The notes under the pieces were generated by a model. It ran no database searches. It worked only from the letters and a program-made list of their open reading frames with translations, and was not told where the DNA came from. The translations under genes and the position numbers were made by a program. Below, piece by piece: positions 53,806 to 59,620 of a DNA stretch of 59,620 bases; positions within the stretch are counted from its first letter, which is position 1, and each line of letters opens with the position of its first letter. The stretch lies in the NCBI GenBank assembly GCA_902461935.1, contig CABPZP010000009.1:1-59620 (forward strand). The letters run 5' to 3'. The DNA comes from Merdicola sp905200315 (GTDB taxonomy: Bacteria; Bacillota; Clostridia; TANB77; CAG-508).

Positions 53806-55119
53806 TTATCTTTCTCCTTTTTCATCTTTTAATTGTATTTCTTTACATTTTTCTTTTAGTTTTATTATTTTTTGAGCTTTACTTTGTATATCTTTTACAT
53901 TTCTTTTATATTTACAATTGCTATGTCGTATTTTATTTAATCTCTTCATTTCTTCTTTTTCATATTTTAATTGTTCTTTTATTATATTTATTTGTTCTTC
54001 TAATGCTATATTCTTATTCCTTGGATTATATCCATATAAAACTGCTAATTTATTTTCCGTTTTATCTAAATATTGTTTTGCTTCGTTTTTATCAATTCTG
54101 CATATATGAACTTCTCTATCTCTTCCTTGTCTTCTATTTACAAATAGACTATCTTTTAATCCAAAAAATTCTGAAACATATTTAGAAGATAAATTTTCTC
54201 TATGTAGTGTTGAACATAAAAATATTTCTTTATTTTCTGTATTTTCAAAAAATTTATTTATATGTTTCTTTATTCCCTCATAAACAAGTATTCTTGCTGT
54301 TCCTGAGTGTCTTTTATCTGGACTTGTTAAATAAGTATCTATTTCTATCGAATTTTTTGTATTTGCTGTAAAATATTTTTTAACTGAAAAAGTTGGTTCT
54401 TCATATATTTTTAATGTAGCATTTTCTAATATATTTTCATATTCTTTTTGGTTTTTAAGCCAATTTTCATATTCTCCTACGTCTTTATTAAAATTATTAG
54501 CATTAATATTTCTGTCCATTTCTTTTGATATATCATTTGCATTAATCCAAAAGAATTTTTCATAATTTTCTTGTTCTTGTTTAGTTCCATTTTTTAAAAT
54601 ATATTCTGCCATATATTGGTTCCACTTTTCTCTTAATATGCTTTTTTCGTGAAATCCATTTTCCTGTAATTCACCCTTTAAAAATTCTTCAATATTTTCA
54701 TATTCTGGATGCTCTTTTATTATTCTATCTTTTGCATATTTATAGGCCTTTATTTTGTTTTTATATGTTTCTAACATATCTTTTTGATATTTTGAATTCT
54801 CAGAATATTGAGATTTTATGTATTTTTTATATTCTTCTCCAACCTTAAAATATTTCGTAATATCATTGTATGTAAATGGTTTTTGACCTTGAGTAATATA
54901 CACTGCCGACTGTACTCTGTTTTTTTCATCAACACCAATCATTACAGTATTTTCTTCTGATTTTACATATTCCAAAATATCTTCCTTACCAGTAATAAAT
55001 AATTGACCTATTTTTCCCTCCTTTTCCATTGTTTCTAGTACTTTTTTCTCTAGCATTGCTACATCATCAATGTATTCAGATGAATTTTCTTTTGTAAGTT
55101 CTAGTATTTTTAATTTCAA
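53806..55119 (-). CDS. GNAT-fold acetyltransferase-like protein with coiled-coil tail
   Basis: About 437 residues. The TTG at 55119 is 6 nt after AGAGGTG; an upstream in-frame GTG overlaps that site and is unlikely. The second half has a GNAT-like acetyl-CoA loop (PDKRHSGTARILVYEGIKKH) and the matching strands (EIFLCSTLHRENLSSKYVSE FFGL-type). The C-terminal ~80 residues are a basic coiled coil. The N-terminus (DVAMLEKKVLETMEKEGKIG) also resembles a split GNAT half. Substrate unknown. Confidence 0.6.
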   Translation of the reverse strand: MKLKILELTKENSSEYIDDVAMLEKKVLETMEKEGKIGQLFITGKEDILEYVKSEENTVMIGVDEKNRVQSAVYITQGQKPFTYNDITKYFKVGEEYKKYIKSQYSENSKYQKDMLETYKNKIKAYKYAKDRIIKEHPEYENIEEFLKGELQENGFHEKSILREKWNQYMAEYILKNGTKQEQENYEKFFWINANDISKEMDRNINANNFNKDVGEYENWLKNQKEYENILENATLKIYEEPTFSVKKYFTANTKNSIEIDTYLTSPDKRHSGTARILVYEGIKKHINKFFENTENKEIFLCSTLHRENLSSKYVSEFFGLKDSLFVNRRQGRDREVHICRIDKNEAKQYLDKTENKLAVLYGYNPRNKNIALEEQINIIKEQLKYEKEEMKRLNKIRHSNCKYKRNVKDIQSKAQKIIKLKEKCKEIQLKDEKGER

Positions 55120-55146
55120 TATAATCACCTCTTAATGGGTATTATT

Positions 55147-55178
55147 AGCCAGTAATTTATAATTATAAATTACTGGCT
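55147..55178. promoter_or_regulatory. 32-bp perfect palindrome upstream of the GNAT gene
   Basis: AGCCAGTAATTTATAA and its exact complement. No T run on either side, and it lies 20-50 nt before the TTG start, so an operator or 5' RNA hairpin is more likely than a terminator. Confidence 0.6.
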
Positions 55179-55308
55179 TAAATTCTATCATAATATACAT
55201 AATTTGTAAATATTTTTACATTTTTGAAGCTTACAACACTAATGTATAAAAACATTTTTCATCATTTGTTAACAAAAAACAATATTTTAGTAAGTCTCCA
55301 TCAACCTC

Positions 55309-57474
55309 TTATTCAGTTATTCCAAATCTTGCTTTATCTATTTCATAATTATGGTTTATTTCATCTTCTGTTAAGCATCTATTATATATTCTTACTGAAT
55401 ATACTTTCATATTAAATCTTGCTTCTGAACCTCCTGTACCATCACTTGTTCCACTAGGATCTACTGCTATTGCAAATACTGTTGACGAATTTGGTTCTCC
55501 TATATTCCCTGTATAATTAGCTTTATATTTTGTACCATTTTCCATAAAGTACATTTCTGTACCATTGAATCCTGTTGACATAGAATATATTTTATTTGTT
55601 TCTACAATATTGGTACTATTTAAGTTTTTATATCCTGATATGTACATTCCGCCTATGTTATTATTTTTTTTCCAAAGCCTAATTCCTCCACTTTGTACAT
55701 TTGCTAAATAATACTGATTTTTATCATTAACTATATTCAAGGGTTCTGCAACAATTTCTATTGACATATTACTCTTATGATAATATCCTACATTTACCCA
55801 GTCATCTTTTCCGTCTAATACTAATGAATTTTCTGTCCATCCACTTGCTAATGTATTATTTACGTTTTTTAAACTTGCATTTGTTGTCCCTACTAAGTTT
55901 TGCCATATTGATGTTCTTTTACTATGTCCATATTTCGTATTCTTTTCCGCATCTAATAAACTTACAAGCCCATCTGTTACATAATCTGGTGTTTTTATTT
56001 CGGGTATTTCTTGTATGTTAAATCTTTTTTTATCGTTTTCGTAATTTTGTTTTACTTCTTCTTGGGTTAAACATCTATCATATATTCTTACTGAATATAC
56101 TTCCATATTAGTTCTAGCTTCTTCATCCCCTAAGCCTTCTTCATCTCCTCTTGGATTTGTTCCTAGTACACAAATTGTTGTTTTTTCTGGTGCTTTAAAG
56201 CTCTCTGAATTATCAACACTTATATAATTCTCATTTTCATTAAAATACATTTTTTTATTGTCTATACCTGTTGACATTGAATAAATTTGATTCAATTTTA
56301 TATTCTTGTTATTTGATATTTTCTTGTATTCTGAAGTATATATATATCCACAATAACTATCTTTTTCATCTTTTTTTATACTTATTCCACCAGTTTGTAA
56401 ATTATCAATATAATATTGTTGTTTTCCAATAGAAACATCTAAAGGTTTAGCACAAATTTCTATTGTCATATTTTCTTTATAAAAATATCCCATTTTTACC
56501 CAGTCATCTATTCCATCTAGTATTAATGAATTTTCTGTCCATCCACTTTCTGTTGTAAAATTAACATTTTGTAATTTTCCATCCATACTGTTTTTTATTT
56601 CTTCATCTTCTATTAAGTTCTCCCAAGTAGTACTTTCATTATTGTGTCCATCTTTTGTATTTTGTTTTCCGTCATACAAAACTTTTAGTCCATCTTCTAC
56701 ATATCCCAAAGTTTTATTATTTTCTACATTTTCTTCGTTACTTCCACTATCTGGTGTATGATATATTTTATTATTATAAGAAAAACCTTCTTTTCTATAT
56801 ATTTTTCCACTATTTACGTTTATTACATATTCATTTTTTATTTCCGCTAAATTCAATTTACTTAAATCAATTATATATAATTGTGGATTTTCATCTCCTT
56901 CATTTTCTATTATTGTATCTTTTAATGTTCCTGTTGCTTCAATTGTAGTTTGCGTTATTGCATAATTATTTTTTGTTTGTTCTTTGCTTTCATCAAGTTG
57001 ATTGTTTAACTCATATAAATGCTCTGCTTCTTCAATATTTCTAAATTCTGTAACAAATTTTGTCCAATTTGCTTTTCCAAATATTCCACTTTCTCCCATT
57101 ACCATACTTAGAGTTACACCGGAAAGGATTAAAAGTACGATTATTGTTATTATTAAGGCGATTAAGGTAATAGCTGTGTTAGAGGTTGGATGTTGGAGGT
57201 TTGAGCGTTTGACATTATTTTTATATTTCGGTTTTGTTAGCAATTGTAAAAATTGTGCGTCCTTAGGGCAACCCGTTCTATCGTATTTTTCTATTTGCGG
57301 GCGGACAGAGGCGTCCGCCCCTACAACGTTTAATTCTATTCTTTCAAATGTTACAACATTATATTTATTTGCATTACTATTTGAGGCATTTATGAAAATG
57401 TCTCTACTTTCTTTTTTATTTTTATTATTTAAAATACCTGTGTACAGGATCAACGTTTTTAGCGTTTTTTTCAT
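55309..57474 (-). CDS. Pilin-like surface protein with two LamG/concanavalin-like domains
   Basis: 721 residues. The ATG at 57474 has the AGAAGGAGATGTA site shared with the gene at 1-660. Residues 1-100 form an unusually long leader with translated palindromic repeats (VVGADASVRP, TGCPKDAQ). Residues 101-121 are the pilin helix (AITLIALIITIIVLLILSGV), without the usual Glu5. Two homologous laminin-G-like domains follow, each starting DGL and ending in a CLT-EE/DE-x-NYE-D-RF pattern (VYSVRIYDRCLTQEEV; VYSVRIYNRCLTEDEI). Likely a surface adhesin or pseudopilin. Confidence 0.8.
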   Translation of the reverse strand: MKKTLKTLILYTGILNNKNKKESRDIFINASNSNANKYNVVTFERIELNVVGADASVRPQIEKYDRTGCPKDAQFLQLLTKPKYKNNVKRSNLQHPTSNTAITLIALIITIIVLLILSGVTLSMVMGESGIFGKANWTKFVTEFRNIEEAEHLYELNNQLDESKEQTKNNYAITQTTIEATGTLKDTIIENEGDENPQLYIIDLSKLNLAEIKNEYVINVNSGKIYRKEGFSYNNKIYHTPDSGSNEENVENNKTLGYVEDGLKVLYDGKQNTKDGHNNESTTWENLIEDEEIKNSMDGKLQNVNFTTESGWTENSLILDGIDDWVKMGYFYKENMTIEICAKPLDVSIGKQQYYIDNLQTGGISIKKDEKDSYCGYIYTSEYKKISNNKNIKLNQIYSMSTGIDNKKMYFNENENYISVDNSESFKAPEKTTICVLGTNPRGDEEGLGDEEARTNMEVYSVRIYDRCLTQEEVKQNYENDKKRFNIQEIPEIKTPDYVTDGLVSLLDAEKNTKYGHSKRTSIWQNLVGTTNASLKNVNNTLASGWTENSLVLDGKDDWVNVGYYHKSNMSIEIVAEPLNIVNDKNQYYLANVQSGGIRLWKKNNNIGGMYISGYKNLNSTNIVETNKIYSMSTGFNGTEMYFMENGTKYKANYTGNIGEPNSSTVFAIAVDPSGTSDGTGGSEARFNMKVYSVRIYNRCLTEDEINHNYEIDKARFGITE
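57242..57276. repeat. Dispersed repeat, GTGCGTCCTTAGGGCA variant, inside pilin leader
   Basis: Same variant as at 478-512 in the paralogue; translated as TGCPKDAQ. Confidence 0.72.
57298..57330. repeat. Dispersed palindromic repeat, GGACAGAGGCGTCC variant, inside pilin leader
   Basis: GGGCGGAC AGAGGC GTCCGCCC then CTACAACGTT; translated as VVGADASVRP. Confidence 0.87.
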
Positions 57475-57822
57475 TCAAATACATCTCCTTCTTTTGTTTT
57501 TTGGACACAAAAGTACCGTTTCTTTACCTTTGCCTTTTTCTTATTTTGTATTTTACTTTAAATATTTGTAAATTGCAAATTTTTATGTCTTTTCCATTTT
57601 TAATTCATTATTAGTAGATAATCCCCCTATACTCCATTACTTATTCTTTCTCTATTGAAAATACTGTGTTCCTATACCAAATTCTTATTTTATTTTTATT
57701 TGAAAATTATATATATATTCTAAAACAAGAATTTCATATAGTGCAAAAAAGTGGCTTCGCCACGCGGGTCGTCGGGGACGCCGACCCCTACATTCAAAAT
57801 AAGAATTTCCTATAATACAAAA
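57475..57822. other. Gene-free stretch with a composite repeat
   Basis: No coding frame. It holds two degenerate copies of the flank CAAGAATTTC-ATATAGTGCAAA around a GTGGC/GCCAC hairpin and the palindrome at 57764-57793. Confidence 0.55.
57764..57793. repeat. Dispersed palindromic repeat, GTCGTCGGGGAC variant, with extended flank
   Basis: CGGGTCGTCGGGGACGCCGA then CCCCTACATTCAAAATAAGA; same extended flank as at 17944 and 31598. Confidence 0.8.
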
Positions 57823-57843
57823 AAGGCAACCAATGGTTGCCTT
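57823..57843 (-). terminator. Terminator of dnaJ
   Basis: AAGGCAACC AAT GGTTGCCTT, followed by TTTTGT on the minus strand. It has the family CAAT-centred core. Confidence 0.72.
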
Positions 57844-57849
57844 TAATTT

Positions 57850-58995
57850 TTATCCAAATATTCCTTTTTTCTTTATTGGTGGTTGTTCGTTCATTGTTTT
57901 TGCTAATTCAACTAACAAATCTCTTTGTTCTTTTGTTAGTTTTTTTGGTGTTTGAACTATTAAATTATATATAAAATCTCCATATGTGTTACCGTTTAAT
58001 GATTTAAATCCTTTATTTCGTATTGCAAATTTGGTTCCAGTTTGTGTTCCTTCTGGTACTTTCACTCTTTCTTTGCTTCCATCTACCATTGGAATTTCTA
58101 TTTCTGCCCCTAATGTAGCTTGTGTTATTGTTATTGGAATTTCGCAATAAACATTTTTTCCGTCTCTTGTATATATAGAGTTTTTCTTTACATGCACTGT
58201 TACATATACATCTCCATTTTGAGCACCTTTTTCTCCAACATTGCCTTTTCCTCTTACCACTATTGTCTGATTATCTGCAATACCTGCTGGAATTTCTATA
58301 TCTAATTTTACTTGTTTACGAATTTTTCCTTTTCCTTTACAGTCTATACATGGTTCTTCTATTATTTCTCCCGTTCCATGACAGTCTGGACATGGCACCT
58401 CTGTTTGAATTTGCGCAAAAATTATGTTTTGCATTTGTTTTATTTTTCCTGTTCCGTTACATTTTCCACACTTTTTAGGTGATGTTCCGGGCTTTGCTCC
58501 TGTTCCACTACATTTTTCACATTTTTCGTATCTATGTAATGCAATTTCTTTTTTTACTCCTAAAAAAGATTCCTCAAAAGTTAAATCTATATTTAATCGT
58601 ATATCTTCACCTTTATATGATCTTGTAGTTTGTCTTGATGAAGTTCTTGCTCCACCAAATCCTCCTCCAAAAAATGAAGAAAAAATGTCATCGAAACCGT
58701 CAAATCCATCAAATCCTGATGTTGAATATGAGTAATATCCACCATTTTGTCCTCCACCAAATCCTTGTGGTCCATCATGTCCAAATTGGTCGTACATTCT
58801 TCTTTTCTGTGGGTCAGATAAATTTTCGTATGCTTCATTCACTTCTTTGAATTTTGCTTCTGCTTCTGCTTTATTATTAGGATTTGCATCTGGATGGTAT
58901 TTTTTTGCAAGTTTTCTATATGCTTTTTTTAATTCTTCATCTGTTGCATTTTTATTTACTCCTAATACTTCATAATAATCTCTTTTATTTGACAT
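57850..58995 (-). CDS. dnaJ: Chaperone DnaJ
   Basis: Hsp40 co-chaperone that stimulates DnaK ATPase. 381 residues from the ATG at 58995 behind TTGGAGGC. J domain with YRKLAKKYHPDANP (HPD), Gly/Phe-rich region with Ser/Tyr-rich stretch, four CxxCxGxG zinc repeats (CEKCSGTG, CGKCNGTG, CPDCHGTG, CIDCKGKG) and the C-terminal client-binding domains. Directly downstream of dnaK. Confidence 0.97.
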   Translation of the reverse strand: MSNKRDYYEVLGVNKNATDEELKKAYRKLAKKYHPDANPNNKAEAEAKFKEVNEAYENLSDPQKRRMYDQFGHDGPQGFGGGQNGGYYSYSTSGFDGFDGFDDIFSSFFGGGFGGARTSSRQTTRSYKGEDIRLNIDLTFEESFLGVKKEIALHRYEKCEKCSGTGAKPGTSPKKCGKCNGTGKIKQMQNIIFAQIQTEVPCPDCHGTGEIIEEPCIDCKGKGKIRKQVKLDIEIPAGIADNQTIVVRGKGNVGEKGAQNGDVYVTVHVKKNSIYTRDGKNVYCEIPITITQATLGAEIEIPMVDGSKERVKVPEGTQTGTKFAIRNKGFKSLNGNTYGDFIYNLIVQTPKKLTKEQRDLLVELAKTMNEQPPIKKKGIFG

Positions 58996-59012
58996 TATTG
59001 CCTCCAAAATAT

Positions 59013-59042
59013 TGTAGGGGCGACCAATGGTCGCCTTTTACA
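59013..59042. repeat. Dispersed palindromic repeat, GACCAATGGTC variant
   Basis: TTGTAGGGGCGACCAATGGT then CGCC. First of three family members between dnaJ and dnaK. Confidence 0.85.
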
Positions 59043-59052
59043 ATTAATTTTA

Positions 59053-59078
59053 TGGCGGTCAATGACCGGCCGCTACAT
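59053..59078. repeat. Dispersed palindromic repeat, GCGGTCAATGACCG variant
   Basis: GGCGGTCAATGACCGGCC then GCTACATC; second of three in the dnaK-dnaJ gap. Confidence 0.78.
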
Positions 59079-59092
59079 CAATATTTCTTGTT

Positions 59093-59122
59093 TGTGGGCA
59101 CGGAGCACCGTGCCCCTACATT
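59093..59122. repeat. Dispersed palindromic repeat, GGGCACGGAGCACCGTGCCC variant
   Basis: Third of three in the gap, edge CCCTACATTT; ends at the dnaK stop. Confidence 0.85.
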
Positions 59123-59620
59123 TACTCATCTTTTTTGTCGTCTGATTCTACTTCGTAGTCTGCATCGTGAACTGTTTCACTTTCTTGTGCACCTGCTGCA
59201 TTTTGGTTTGCTCCTTCTGTTCCGTTTGGTGCTGCTTGTTTGTATAATTTTTCTGTTACTTCATAGAATGCTGTTGTTAATTTTTCTGTTGCTGCTTTTA
59301 TTGCTTCTGTATCGTTTGTTTCTAATGCTTTTTTAACATTGTCTATTTCTGTTTCTACTTTTGCTTTTTCTTCTCCGCTTATTTTGTCTCCAACTTCTTG
59401 TAATGTTTTTTCACTGTTGTATACTAAACTTTCTGCATTGTTTTTAACTTCTATTTCTTCTTTCTTTTTCTTATCTTCTGCGGCATGTGCTTCTGCATCT
59501 TTAACAGCTTTATCTATATCTTCATCTGTTAAGTTTGTGCTTGCTGTAATAGAAACATTTTGGCTATTTCCTGTTGCCATATCTTTTGCAGATACGTGAA
59601 CTATACCGTTTGCATCTATA
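59122..59620 (-). CDS. dnaK: Chaperone DnaK, C-terminal part (runs off window)
   Basis: Hsp70. Only the end of the substrate-binding domain and the helical lid are present: IDANGIVHVSAKDMATGNSQ, ITASTNLTDEDIDKAVKDAE, then the lid and a Gly/Ala/Glu-rich tail ending EVESDDKKDE. Upstream part lies beyond 59620. The dnaK-dnaJ order is standard. Confidence 0.97.
   Translation of the reverse strand, partial: IDANGIVHVSAKDMATGNSQNVSITASTNLTDEDIDKAVKDAEAHAAEDKKKKEEIEVKNNAESLVYNSEKTLQEVGDKISGEEKAKVETEIDNVKKALETNDTEAIKAATEKLTTAFYEVTEKLYKQAAPNGTEGANQNAAGAQESETVHDADYEVESDDKKDE

Noticed and set aside
285..59122. CRISPR array
   Set aside because: The repeats are scattered singly over the window with variable cores and no regular spacers, and no cas genes are present.

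Overview
The window looks like chromosomal DNA of a very AT-rich (low-GC) anaerobic Bacillota, most likely an uncultured clostridial gut-type bacterium. The signs are strong AGGAGG-type ribosome binding sites, AGA-dominated arginine codons, a T-box thrS leader, ObgE/SmpB/TypA/YlbF-type housekeeping genes, a V-type rather than F-type ATP synthase operon, a sortase, and type-IV-pilin-like proteins with the clostridial N-terminal helix. Almost all genes lie on the minus strand. The plus-strand exceptions are uvrB, two small secreted/membrane proteins, smpB, a Cys-rich protein, one tRNA and one island gene.

Layout. 1-660: start of a pilin-like gene that is switched off by an 11-unit CT/AG dinucleotide tract. 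816-9010: complete V-ATPase operon, transcribed H-C-I-K-F-E-A-B-D. 9215-15260: uvrB, two SP/TM small proteins, smpB, and thrS with its T-box. 15269-22422: a processive GT2 glycosyltransferase, a broken Rpn-type nuclease, obgE, trpS, an HD hydrolase and murI. 22546-31322: Cys-rich protein, a Wzz/BY-kinase fusion with a huge coiled-coil tail, a membrane metallopeptidase, YlbF, a GT4 glycogen-synthase-like enzyme and a glucan phosphorylase (the last two are a glycogen pair). 31685-36110: pgsA, a UPF0182 protein and ftsY. 36224-41400: an accessory island next to tRNA-Thr(CGT). It carries a MiaB/RimO-like methylthiotransferase with a coupled small basic protein, a beta-helix protein, a probable type I toxin-antitoxin locus and an uncharacterised protein. 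41482-54000: HD and rhodanese proteins, reduced SecD/SecF, a U32 peptidase, DUF1540, an IF-1 paralogue, sortase, O-methyltransferase, typA, a cmk-plsC fusion, a P-loop/Asp23-like protein and an M23 peptidase. 53806-59620: a GNAT protein, a LamG-bearing pilin-like protein, dnaJ, and the end of dnaK.

Main observations. (1) Five apparent frameshifts break four conserved genes (V-ATPase A and I, uvrB twice, trpS). All five are the same event: one extra C exactly in front of a conserved GGA/GGT glycine codon, which creates an in-frame CGG. In my manual scan CGG is otherwise absent as a sense codon from the core genes, and occurs only in three island positions and one IF-1 paralogue. This is either a systematic artefact or a programmed +1 frameshift / four-base decoding system at CGG; I know of no description of the latter. 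(2) A family of about 25 dispersed ~30-bp palindromes with a constant TTGTAGGGG-type edge and swappable stems. Some have become terminators and some sit in frame inside proteins (pilin leaders, the Cmk-PlsC linker), like Rickettsia palindromic elements. (3) A larger ~230-bp structured repeat in two copies with compensatory changes. (4) A phase-variable pilin-like gene. (5) A convergent type I toxin-antitoxin locus and a methylthiotransferase/small-protein pair in the island.

All calls are from reading the sequence and from knowledge of families; no database search was run.
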